Shown here piece after piece: positions 41,957 through 49,511 of a stretch of 64,000 nt of DNA. Source of the stretch: CAYQTL01 sp964420405 (GTDB lineage Bacteria; Acidobacteriota; Thermoanaerobaculia; Thermoanaerobaculales; Sulfomarinibacteraceae); contig CAYQTL010000006.1 in the NCBI GenBank assembly GCA_964420405.1, positions 62,001 through 126,000 of the forward strand, written 5' to 3'. Position 1 is the stretch's first letter, and each line of letters begins with the position of its first letter. The notes beneath the pieces are model-generated. The model was not told where the DNA came from. It did not search any database and saw nothing but the letters and a program-made list of their open reading frames with translations. The position numbers and the translations under genes are program-made.

Positions 41957-44008
41957 TCAGCGGAAGGGCGTCTCGTCACCGGACGCCGGCGTCGTCGAGT
42001 CTGCCGCTGGCTCCCGGAGGGGCATCGCGTGGTACCGGTTCATCCCGGACCCTCCGTCCGAGCCGGCGTCGTAGACGAGCCCGTACCGCGGGGCGCCGGA
42101 GGCGTCCCGGACGACCCGTCCGCGGACCCACTGGGCGTCGATGCCCTCGACCACCGGCCGTGCCGGGGTCCAGACCCCGGGCTCGGCGCTCGAGGTGTGC
42201 CACAGGTCGCGGGCCTCCTCGTCGATGAAGACCACGTGCACCACGCCGTCGTGGACGACGAGGTCTGCGCCCACCTGCTCGGAGTCGGCGCCGCTCTGGA
42301 CCACGGGGCGGGAGGTGATCCGCGACGGATCGCTGATGCCCCCGTCGGCGTGGACGCGGCGCTCCCACAAGGTGCCGTCGGCCCGGCGCCAGGCCACGAC
42401 CACCGAGCCCTCGTCCGGCAGCCATCCGAGCGGCAGGAGCGCTCCGATCTCGTCCTCCGCGGTCCCGACGCCGTCGCCGAGCCGGGTCGCCGGGGAGGGT
42501 CCCCCAGAAGCGGAGAACGTGCGGTGCCACACCGATCGCGCGCTGCCGTCTGGGGCGGTGACGGTGTAGGCGACGTGGACGACGTCGCCGGCGGCCCGGA
42601 CGGCCATCACCCCGCTGGCCAACCCGCCGCCGGAAACCTCGACCCTGCCTTCGGCCGCCCAGCTGCCGGCGGCGCTCCGCACCCGGTACCGCAGGCCCGC
42701 GGCGTCTCCGTACAGCGCCACGAGGCTGCCGTCGCCGCGGGCCACCAGCGCCGCGACCTGGGTGGGGGGCTCGCTGTGGGTGGCGACCAGCTCGTCGCGG
42801 ACCACCCATCGGCCCGACGGGGCGGCGGTCGGGCTCGGGTTGCCGGTCGGGTCGGACGCGCCGGTCGCCGCTCCGCTCACCCCCGCAGGCCCCGCCGTGG
42901 TGTCGAAGACGTGCAGGTACGTCGCCTCGGAGATCTGGTGCAGCAGGTACACGACGCCGTCGTGCCACGCAGTGGCGAAGCCCTCCAGGTCGCCGGTCGC
43001 CGGCCGGGCCGTCCCGTCCACCTCTGTCCAGCTGTCGCCGTGGTCGGTCGAGGCGACCATCATGAGGACGTTGAAGGTCTCCGCCGGCTCCATCGGGAAG
43101 TACAGGGTGCCGTCGGCCGACTGCCACGGCCCGAGCACGCCGGGCGTCTCCACGTAGGTACCGCCCAGATGACCCGCGGGGATCTGGAGCGTCACGCGAA
43201 CCGGCCCGGCGCCGGCGACGGGCCGTCCGGCCCCATCCAGCATGCGGAAATCGAGCACGTCGCCGGCTTCGCTCGTCACGGCACCGTCGGCCCAGCGGCG
43301 GATGACGACCGGCCACTCCCACTCGCCGTGGACGGGGAGGGGAGAGCGACCGTCGTCGGGAGCGACGCCCTCCGCTGGCCACGGAGACGCCGCGTCGTCC
43401 GGCTCAAGCGCGTCTCCTTCGGCGTCGGTGCGCAGCGGGTCCGAAACCCCTTCACCCGGCACGAAGGGGACGTCCGAGCCCGCCAGCAGGTCGCCGGTGG
43501 GTGCTCCGGACCCCCACCGGTCGACGCGCACCAGGCTGACCGGGGGTGTCGAGAGCTCGTCCGGGTAGGGAAAGTCACGCAGTAGCAGCGTCTGCCACCC
43601 GCCGTCGTCGCGTCGGGCCTGGAGCGTGAACCTCGTCGGCAGCTCACCCTCCGTCCCGGACGGCGCCTCCACCTCGAGGCGGATCCGGAACGGCCGGTCG
43701 ACCGCGACCACCGCCGGTCTTCCGGCGGGTGCCGCCCATCCGAGGTCCTGGTTCAGGGGCGCGTCCATCGCGGCGCGGATCCGGAACGCGGTGGCCCTGA
43801 GAGGGGAGCTCTCCTCCGGCGGGTGCTCTCCGGGGGTGCCGCAGGACGCACAGGTCCCGACGAGGAGGGCGAGGAGCCCAGAGTGGACGATCCGCAGCGA
43901 CAGCGTCCGCGCGGCGACCGTCGGCGTGTGGCCGGCGTGCCGGCACGTTGCCGTGTCCACCAGGGGAGTCGCGTCCGCGCCCGCTATCGACCGCCGCCGT
44001 GGTGACAT
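41957..44008 (-). CDS. Exported lipoprotein with propeller-like repeats, function unknown
   Basis: A 683-aa protein. The ATG at 44008 is chosen for AGGAGGT seven bases upstream. The N-terminus is long; a hydrophobic stretch IVHSGLLALLVGTCASC ends in a lipobox-like A-S-C at about residue 60, so it may be lipid-anchored. Residues about 90-330 are beta-rich without a recognised family. About 290-660 has exo-alpha-sialidase/BNR-like strands (STDHGDSWTEVDGTARPATG; WHDGVVYLLHQISEA; VHDGVVHVVFIDEEARDLWH). It has no identifiable active site. It is 45 bp before the esterase start on the same strand, so the two are probably one operon. Confidence 0.65.
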   Translation of the reverse strand: MSPRRRSIAGADATPLVDTATCRHAGHTPTVAARTLSLRIVHSGLLALLVGTCASCGTPGEHPPEESSPLRATAFRIRAAMDAPLNQDLGWAAPAGRPAVVAVDRPFRIRLEVEAPSGTEGELPTRFTLQARRDDGGWQTLLLRDFPYPDELSTPPVSLVRVDRWGSGAPTGDLLAGSDVPFVPGEGVSDPLRTDAEGDALEPDDAASPWPAEGVAPDDGRSPLPVHGEWEWPVVIRRWADGAVTSEAGDVLDFRMLDGAGRPVAGAGPVRVTLQIPAGHLGGTYVETPGVLGPWQSADGTLYFPMEPAETFNVLMMVASTDHGDSWTEVDGTARPATGDLEGFATAWHDGVVYLLHQISEATYLHVFDTTAGPAGVSGAATGASDPTGNPSPTAAPSGRWVVRDELVATHSEPPTQVAALVARGDGSLVALYGDAAGLRYRVRSAAGSWAAEGRVEVSGGGLASGVMAVRAAGDVVHVAYTVTAPDGSARSVWHRTFSASGGPSPATRLGDGVGTAEDEIGALLPLGWLPDEGSVVVAWRRADGTLWERRVHADGGISDPSRITSRPVVQSGADSEQVGADLVVHDGVVHVVFIDEEARDLWHTSSAEPGVWTPARPVVEGIDAQWVRGRVVRDASGAPRYGLVYDAGSDGGSGMNRYHAMPLREPAADSTTPASGDETPFR

Positions 44009-44119
44009 CGCTCGCACCTCCTTCACCGAGAGCCGGCCACGAGGATGCCAGAGCGTCGCCCGTACCGTGTGTAAAGTGTCGGTGAAGCCCGCTCTGCCCG
44101 CGACGGCACCCGGCGGGCG

Positions 44120-44125
44120 TATGAT
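44120..44125 (+). promoter_or_regulatory. -10 element six bases before the DUF2891 start codon
   Basis: TATGAT (44120-44125) is followed by six bases (CGATGG) and then the ATG at 44132. This spacing would give a leaderless transcript. No good -35 is visible at 16-18 bp. Confidence 0.45.
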
Positions 44126-44131
44126 CGATGG

Positions 44132-45232
44132 ATGTGGCATCTGCGAGTGATTCTGGTCCTGCTGCCGATGGCGGCAGGTGTGGTGTCCGGGGCGCCGGCG
44201 CGCGCCGCGAATCTCGACGTCGCGGCGGCGGAGCGGTTCGCGCGGCTCGCGCTGGACTGCGTCCACCGGGAGTACCCCAACAAGATCGCCCATGTCATGA
44301 CCTCAGACGAGGACGCCAGGGCTCCGAGGGAGCTGACGCCGGTGTTCTGGGGGTGCTTCGACTGGCACTCCTCGGTGCACGGGCACTGGCTGTTGAGCCG
44401 CCTGGCGCGGCGCTTCCCAGAGGCCGGGTTCGCCGCCGACGCCCGGCGGGCTCTCGCCACGAGCTTCACGGCCGACCGGGTGGCGGGGGAGGTGGCCTAC
44501 CTCTCGCACGACGAACGGGCGTCCTTCGAGCGCCCGTACGGGCTGGCCTGGTTGCTGCAGCTGGTGGCCGAGCTCCACGAGTGGGACGACCCGCAGGCCC
44601 GCGAGTGGCGGGAGACCCTCCGCCCCCTCGAGGAGCTGGCGGCGCGGAGGGTCCTCGACTGGGTGCCGAAGCTCGCCTACCCGATCCGCACCGGCGAGCA
44701 CAGCCAGACGGCGTTCGCGTTCGGGCTGATGCTGGACTGGGCGCGGGCGGTGGAGCGGGGGGACGTGGAGCGGCTCCTGGTCGACGCGACCGGGCGTCTC
44801 TACCTTGACGACGCCGGCTGTCCGCTGGGCTACGAGCCCTCCGGACAGGACTTCCTGTCGCCCTGCCTCGCCGAGGCCGACCTCGTGCGGCGGGTGCTGA
44901 CCCCGCCCGAGCTCGCGGCCTGGCTGGGGGCGTTCCTCCCGGAGATTCCGCTGCGCGGCGGCGCCGACTGGCTTCCGGTCGCGGTCGTGACCGACCGCAC
45001 CGACGGCAAGCTGGCCCACCTGGACGGGGTCAACCTGAGCCGGGCCTGGATGCTGGAGGGGATCGCGACCGGGCTGCCGGGGGACGACCCCCGACAGGCG
45101 GCGCTGCTGGCTGCCGCTGCCGCCCACCGGGAGTCCGCTCTTCCCAACGTCACCGCCGAGCACTACGAGGGCAGCCACTGGCTCGGCAGCTTCGCCGCCT
45201 ACCTCGTCACCGGACGAGGCATGTCCCGCTGA
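44132..45232 (+). CDS. Exported DUF2891 protein
   Basis: A 366-aa protein. Signal peptide MWHLRVILVLLPMAAGVVSG, then APARA. The mature part has family-typical ARLALDCVHREYPNKIAHVM, VFWGCFDWHSSVHGHWLL, RPYGLAWLLQLVAELHEWDD, HSQTAFAFGLMLDWARA, and late HLDGVNLSRAWMLEGIATGL, HYEGSHWLGSFAAYLVTG. This all-alpha toroid-like family of about 350 residues has conserved Trp/His/Asp, reminiscent of glycosidases, but unknown function. Divergent from the lipoprotein gene at 44008; probably leaderless. Confidence 0.85.
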   Translation: MWHLRVILVLLPMAAGVVSGAPARAANLDVAAAERFARLALDCVHREYPNKIAHVMTSDEDARAPRELTPVFWGCFDWHSSVHGHWLLSRLARRFPEAGFAADARRALATSFTADRVAGEVAYLSHDERASFERPYGLAWLLQLVAELHEWDDPQAREWRETLRPLEELAARRVLDWVPKLAYPIRTGEHSQTAFAFGLMLDWARAVERGDVERLLVDATGRLYLDDAGCPLGYEPSGQDFLSPCLAEADLVRRVLTPPELAAWLGAFLPEIPLRGGADWLPVAVVTDRTDGKLAHLDGVNLSRAWMLEGIATGLPGDDPRQAALLAAAAAHRESALPNVTAEHYEGSHWLGSFAAYLVTGRGMSR

Positions 45233-45369
45233 GTCCGGGCTCCCGTCCGGACCTCCCGCCGGCGGCCTCGCGTCGGACCGAGCCCGGTTGTGGAGGTTGC
45301 CGCGTCCGGCCTCCGGAGTCGGAGACCCTCACGGAGCGTCGGGTCGCGCGAGGGACGGGCGAACCAGAA

Positions 45370-45397
45370 ACGGCCCGGTCCCCGGGGACCGGGCCGT
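45370..45397. terminator. 28-bp perfect palindromic terminator between convergent genes
   Basis: ACGGCCCGGTCCCC / GGGGACCGGGCCGT is a perfect 14-bp-arm palindrome. On the minus strand it is followed by TTCTGG (with T397), so it best serves the gene at 45421-45810, 24 bp away. It may also stop reading from the DUF2891 gene. Confidence 0.65.
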
Positions 45398-45420
45398 GAG
45401 CACCCGATGGCCGGCTGCGG

Positions 45421-45810
45421 CTACCTGCCGAACACGACGGTCGGCGCGCGGTCGGACGCGACGTACAACGAGCCGTCCACGATCAGCGTGACCTTCTCCA
45501 GGGCGCCGGTCGTGCCGAGCGCGATCGGCTCGGAGACGATGCCGGGGCGGAGGTTCTGGTCGGCGTCGAGGGTCTTCTCGGTTCCGTCCGCGAATGTCAC
45601 CTGGACCTTCTGCAGGCTGACCTCGAGGTTCTTGACCTCGAGGGCGATCTCGGACACCTCGGCGTCCTTCTTGATCGTGACGGTGTCGCTGCCGTCGTAC
45701 AGCAGCAGCGTACGGCTGCCCAGCTTGGCCCAGTCGTCGGCGACAGCCGGGCCGGCCGCGAGCCCGATGAGAACGGTGAGACAGAACACGGTGGCGAACG
45801 TACGCTTCAT
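45421..45810 (-). CDS. Small exported protein of unknown function
   Basis: A 129-aa protein. Signal peptide MKRTFATVFCLTVLIGLAAG, then PAVADD. The mature part is a single all-beta domain (DWAKLGSRTLLLYDGSDTVTI, LEVSLQKVQVTFADGTEKT, GALEKVTLIVDGSLYVASDR). It looks like a lectin- or Ig-sized jelly fold, as in small exported beta proteins that start W-x-x-L-G-x-R-x-V; function unknown. The start at 45810 is chosen because AGGAGG lies six bases upstream; an ATG six bases earlier is too close to it. Confidence 0.65.
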   Translation of the reverse strand: MKRTFATVFCLTVLIGLAAGPAVADDWAKLGSRTLLLYDGSDTVTIKKDAEVSEIALEVKNLEVSLQKVQVTFADGTEKTLDADQNLRPGIVSEPIALGTTGALEKVTLIVDGSLYVASDRAPTVVFGR

Positions 45811-46149
45811 ACGCATCCTCCTTGTGGATCTGATGGTCCCTCGTCGGGACGTTGGGTGAGCCATTCCTTCGTCGGCGCCCCGGTCGCCTGGCGGCGACCG
45901 CCTCCGCCCGGAAGGTACGCAGAAGGGCGGCGGAGGTTTCCTCGGATCCGGAGGGTCTGCGACGTTTTTCGGCGTCGGACGCGACCACACGCACACGAAC
46001 GATCTGTGCCCCGGACGCCCAATCGAGTTTCCCGCCGGTCCGACCCGTGGGGGACGCGGCTGCGCCGAACCGCCCCGGTGGACAGGCCGTAGCAGATCCG
46101 GCGGCACCGGCTCGCGGTCGCCGTGGTCCTCCCGCCGTATACTGCGGCG
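45811..46149. promoter_or_regulatory. Divergent intergenic region with a -10 next to the acyltransferase start
   Basis: 339 bp without a gene. At its right end TATACT (46138-46143) is followed by six bases (GCGGCG) and then a GTG at 46150, the same spacing as at the Fur and DUF2891 genes, so a leaderless message is likely. No clear -35. Nothing else was recognised. Confidence 0.45.
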
Positions 46150-47508
46150 GTGAGCTCCGACAACGCCGGGCAGCCCCGGCCGCGCGGCCTCTGGTCGTCG
46201 GCCCTGTGGATGGCGGACCGCACGCCGGCCGAGCGCAACCGGTACGTCGACCTGCTGCGCGCCCTGTCGATCATGGCGGTGGTGCTCGGCCACTGGCTCA
46301 TCTCGGCGCCGTACCTCGCCGACGGCGAGCCGGCCTACGCGCACCTGCTCGACGTGGCGCCGTGGTCCCGGTGGTTGAGCTGGCTGTTCCAGGTGATGCC
46401 GGTGTTCTTCTTCGTCGGCGGCTTCTCGAACGCGGTCGGCTGGCGGTCCGCCGTCCGTTGTGGCAGGAGCTACGGCGAGTGGTTCGACGCCCGCATCCGC
46501 CGGCTGCTCGGGCCGGTCCTGCCACTGGTGGTGGTGTGGGCCCTGATGGCCGCGGTCGCGCACTCCAACGGCGTCGGTCCCGGCATGATCCGGATCGGCT
46601 CCCAGGTGGCGCTGGTGCCGGTGTGGTTCCTGGCCGTCTACCTCCTGGTGGTCGCCTTCGTTCCTCTGACCCACGCCGCCTGGCGACGGTGGGGGATGGT
46701 CTCGGTGGTGGCGCCGGTCGTCGCCGCCGGGGCGGTGGACGTCGCGTTCTTCGCCGGCGGGCTGCACGGTCTCTCGTGGGTCAACTACCTGTTCGTGTGG
46801 CTGGCGGTCCACCAGCTCGGCTACGCGTGGCTCGACGGCCGCGTCCGCGGGCCCCGGACGGGGGCGGTCTGGCTGGTGCTCGGCCTCGCGGCCCTGGTCG
46901 CGCTCACCCGTCTCGGGCCGTACCCGTTGAGCCTCGTTGGCGTGCCGTCGGACGAGGTCAGCAACACGCTGCCGCCCAAGCTGCCGCTGCTCGCCCTGGG
47001 AGTGGCGCAGATCGGTCTGGCGCTGATGCTCGAACGGCCGGCCCGGAGCTGGCTGGAGCGGCGCCGGCCGTGGGCCGCCACGATCCTGGTCAACGGCATG
47101 ATCATGACCATCTTCCTGTGGCACTCCACGGTGATGATGCTGCTCGTCGGGCTGGCCTTCTGGCAGCTGCCGGAGGTCCTGTCCCCGCTGCCGGACTCCC
47201 CCGCTTGGTGGTGGACCCGTCCGCTCTGGCTGGCGGCGTACGCCCTCGTGACGGTACCCTTCCTGCTCGTGTTCTCCCGCTTCGAGCGGCCCCGGGAGGA
47301 CGCCGCCCGCCGACCGATGCCGACGTGGCTCCAGCTCGCCGGCGCGGTCGTCGCCTGCTCGGGGCTGGCGATGCTCGCCCTCGACGGCATCGGCGGCGAC
47401 GGTTGGCTCGGCCTGCGCTGGGGGCCGCTGCTGCTGCCGCTCGCCGGCGCCGGGTTGGCCGGGTTCGGGCCCCTGTCGCGTCTCCGTGGGAGCGCAGGCG
47501 GCGGCTGA
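46150..47508 (+). CDS. Membrane acyltransferase, AcylT_3 (OafA/NolL-like) family
   Basis: A 452-aa polytopic membrane protein with about ten TM helices. It begins with the family motif R-x-x-Y-V-D-L-L-R-A-x-x-I (ERNRYVDLLRALSIMAVVLGHW), where Arg and the His of GHW are the expected functional residues. MPVFFFVGGFSNAVGW is the second conserved block, followed by RRLLGPVLPLVVVW. It probably transfers an acyl group to a cell-surface sugar or lipid in the cytoplasmic membrane. The GTG start at 46150 is chosen because a TATACT -10 lies six bases before it; the upstream ATG at 46123 overlaps that element. Confidence 0.82.
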   Translation: MSSDNAGQPRPRGLWSSALWMADRTPAERNRYVDLLRALSIMAVVLGHWLISAPYLADGEPAYAHLLDVAPWSRWLSWLFQVMPVFFFVGGFSNAVGWRSAVRCGRSYGEWFDARIRRLLGPVLPLVVVWALMAAVAHSNGVGPGMIRIGSQVALVPVWFLAVYLLVVAFVPLTHAAWRRWGMVSVVAPVVAAGAVDVAFFAGGLHGLSWVNYLFVWLAVHQLGYAWLDGRVRGPRTGAVWLVLGLAALVALTRLGPYPLSLVGVPSDEVSNTLPPKLPLLALGVAQIGLALMLERPARSWLERRRPWAATILVNGMIMTIFLWHSTVMMLLVGLAFWQLPEVLSPLPDSPAWWWTRPLWLAAYALVTVPFLLVFSRFERPREDAARRPMPTWLQLAGAVVACSGLAMLALDGIGGDGWLGLRWGPLLLPLAGAGLAGFGPLSRLRGSAGGG

Positions 47509-47640
47509 GGGACGCCGAGCCGGTGGAGCCGACCGCCGGATGGGGTCGGACGGCGTCCGCCGAGGACGCCCGTCGACCGCGGGTCGAGAAGCGAACGCGC
47601 GATCCGTTTGTTACCCTCCGGCGATTCCGGAGGAGCTGCG

Positions 47641-48663
47641 ATGAAGCTTGCGACGTACAGGAACGGAACCCGTGACGGCCAGCTGATGCTGGTCTCCAAG
47701 GATCTGACCCGGGCGCTGCCCGCCGGCGCGGTCGCGCCGACGCTGCAGGCGGCGCTCGACGACTGGGAGGCGGCGTCCCCGCGGCTCGAGGAGCTCGCCA
47801 AGCAGCTGGAGGACGGACGAGCCGACGGCGTCGTCGACTTCGACCCCACCTGCTGCGAGGCGCCGCTGCCCCGCGCGTACCAGTGGGCCGACGGCTCCGC
47901 CTACGTCAACCACGTCGAGCTGGTGCGCCGGGCGCGCAACGCCGAGATGCCGCCGTCGTTCTGGACCGATCCGCTGATGTACCAGGGTGGCTCCGACGAG
48001 CTTCTCGGCCCGACCGAGGACATCGTGCTGCCGTCGGAGGAGCACGGCATCGACTTCGAGGCCGAGGTCACGGTCGTCACCGGCGACGTGCCCATGGGCG
48101 TGAGCCCCCAGGAGGCCGGGCGGTACATCCGGCTGGTCATGCTGGTCAACGACGTGTCCCTGCGCGGCTTGATCCCCGGCGAGCTCGGCAAGGGGTTCGG
48201 GTTCTTCCAGTCGAAGCCGTCGTCGTCGTTCTCGCCGGTGGCGGTGACGCCGGACGAGCTGGGTGACGCCTGGGACGGCGGCAAGGTGAACCTGCCGCTG
48301 CTGTCGTACTACAACGGAAAGGCGTTCGGCAAGCCCAACGCGGGAGAGGACATGACGTTCGAGTTTCCGCGCCTGATCGCCCACGCCGCCCGCACCCGGC
48401 GGCTCGGCGCCGGCACCGTCATCGGCTCGGGGACGGTGTCGAACACGCAGGGCACCGACCACGGGACCTCGATCGAGGGCGGCGGCGTCGGCTACTCGTG
48501 CATCGCCGAGGTGCGCATGATCGAGACCATCCGCGACGGCGCGCCGTCGACCGGTTTCATGCGGTTCGGCGACCGGGTGCGGATCGAGATGCTCGACGGC
48601 GACGGCCGTTCGATCTTCGGCGCCATCGACCAGCGGGTGGTCCAGCTCGGGGCCGCGGGATGA
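47641..48663 (+). CDS. Fumarylacetoacetate hydrolase (FAH family)
   Basis: A 340-aa protein closely matching bacterial fumarylacetoacetate hydrolases of this length, which split fumarylacetoacetate to fumarate and acetoacetate in the last step of tyrosine/homogentisate breakdown. Visible features: PLPRAYQWADGSAYVNHVEL, the metal- and substrate-binding IDFEAEVTVVTGDVPMG, LVNDVSLRGLIPGELGKGFGF, FQSKPSSSFSPVAVTPDELG, and GAGTVIGSGTVSN. GGAGGAG precedes the ATG. Its stop codon overlaps the start of maiA (ATGA), so the two are translationally coupled. Confidence 0.92.
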   Translation: MKLATYRNGTRDGQLMLVSKDLTRALPAGAVAPTLQAALDDWEAASPRLEELAKQLEDGRADGVVDFDPTCCEAPLPRAYQWADGSAYVNHVELVRRARNAEMPPSFWTDPLMYQGGSDELLGPTEDIVLPSEEHGIDFEAEVTVVTGDVPMGVSPQEAGRYIRLVMLVNDVSLRGLIPGELGKGFGFFQSKPSSSFSPVAVTPDELGDAWDGGKVNLPLLSYYNGKAFGKPNAGEDMTFEFPRLIAHAARTRRLGAGTVIGSGTVSNTQGTDHGTSIEGGGVGYSCIAEVRMIETIRDGAPSTGFMRFGDRVRIEMLDGDGRSIFGAIDQRVVQLGAAG

Positions 48664-49298
48664 TCCTGTACGGATACTGGCGCTCGTCCGCCGCCTACCG
48701 GGTGCGGATCGCGCTCAACCTCAAGGGACTCGAGTACGAGCAGCGCCAGGTGCACCTGGTCCGCGACGGCGGCGAGCAGCACTCGGAGGACTACCGGCGC
48801 CTCAACCCTGCGGGTCTCGTGCCCGTGCTGGTGGACGGCGAGCTGACCCTCCACCAGTCGCTGGCGATCCTCGACCACCTGGAGCAGCGCTACCCCGACG
48901 TCCCGCTGCTGCCGTCCGACCCGGCCGCACGGGCCCTGGCCTTCGCCATCGCGGCCGACATCGCCTGCGATGTGCACCCGCTGCAGAACCTGCGGGTGCT
49001 GCAGTATCTGGCCGGCACCCTCGGCGCGTCGGAGGAGGCCAGGCTCGGGTGGGCCCGGCACTGGATCGAGGTCGGCTTCACCGCTCTCGAGCGGCGCCTC
49101 GCGGGCTCCGGCGACCCCTTCTGCGTCGGGCAGGGCCCGACCTGGGCCGACATCTGCCTCGTGGCCCAGGCCTACAACGCCCGCCGCTACGGCGTCGACC
49201 TCGCGGCGTTTCCGACGCTCGACGAGGTCATCGGGCGCTGCGAGGCCCTCGACGCCTTCCGCCGCGCCGCCCCGGAGAACCAGCCCGACGCGGCGTGA
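48660..49298 (+). CDS. maiA: Maleylacetoacetate isomerase (zeta-class GST)
   Basis: A 212-aa protein, exactly the family's usual length. The N-terminal thioredoxin fold has the zeta-class GST motif YWRSSAAYRVRIALNLKGL (S-S-x-x-x-R-V-R-I-A-L), with NPAGLVPVLVDGELTLHQSLAI for glutathione binding. The C-terminal helical domain has DVHPLQNLRVLQYL and GPTWADICLVAQAYNARRYGVD. It turns maleylacetoacetate into fumarylacetoacetate using glutathione and feeds the FAH encoded just upstream. Homogentisate dioxygenase and HPPD genes are not in this window. Confidence 0.95.
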   Translation: MILYGYWRSSAAYRVRIALNLKGLEYEQRQVHLVRDGGEQHSEDYRRLNPAGLVPVLVDGELTLHQSLAILDHLEQRYPDVPLLPSDPAARALAFAIAADIACDVHPLQNLRVLQYLAGTLGASEEARLGWARHWIEVGFTALERRLAGSGDPFCVGQGPTWADICLVAQAYNARRYGVDLAAFPTLDEVIGRCEALDAFRRAAPENQPDAA

Positions 49299-49301
49299 TC
49301 T

Positions 49302-49511
49302 TCAGCTGATGTCGCCCGAGTGGGAGGGGTTCCAGGGCATGGCGCCGAGGATCCGGGTCATGGTGCAGACTCCGAAGGTCGCCGCGGTGACCATTCCGAG
49401 GCCGAGCACCGCGGGCACCAGCAGCCACCACGCGGAGAAGATGACTCCGAGCGCCAGGCCGGCGAGCACGAGGATGCCGATCACCAGGTAGGTCTGTCGC
49501 TGCAGGCTCAT
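49302..49511 (-). CDS. Small YgaP-like (DUF2892) membrane protein
   Basis: A 69-aa protein with two TM helices: YLVIGILVLAGLALGVIFSA and LVPAVLGLGMVTAATFGV, followed by CTMTRILGAMPWN, a typical DUF2892/YgaP transmembrane-domain ending with a conserved Cys and M-P-W-N. Function unknown; in YgaP this part anchors a rhodanese domain. The start codon overlaps the stop of the GNAT/acyl-CoA-synthetase gene by four bases, so the two are translationally coupled. It ends three bases from maiA, convergent. Confidence 0.8.
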   Translation of the reverse strand: MSLQRQTYLVIGILVLAGLALGVIFSAWWLLVPAVLGLGMVTAATFGVCTMTRILGAMPWNPSHSGDIS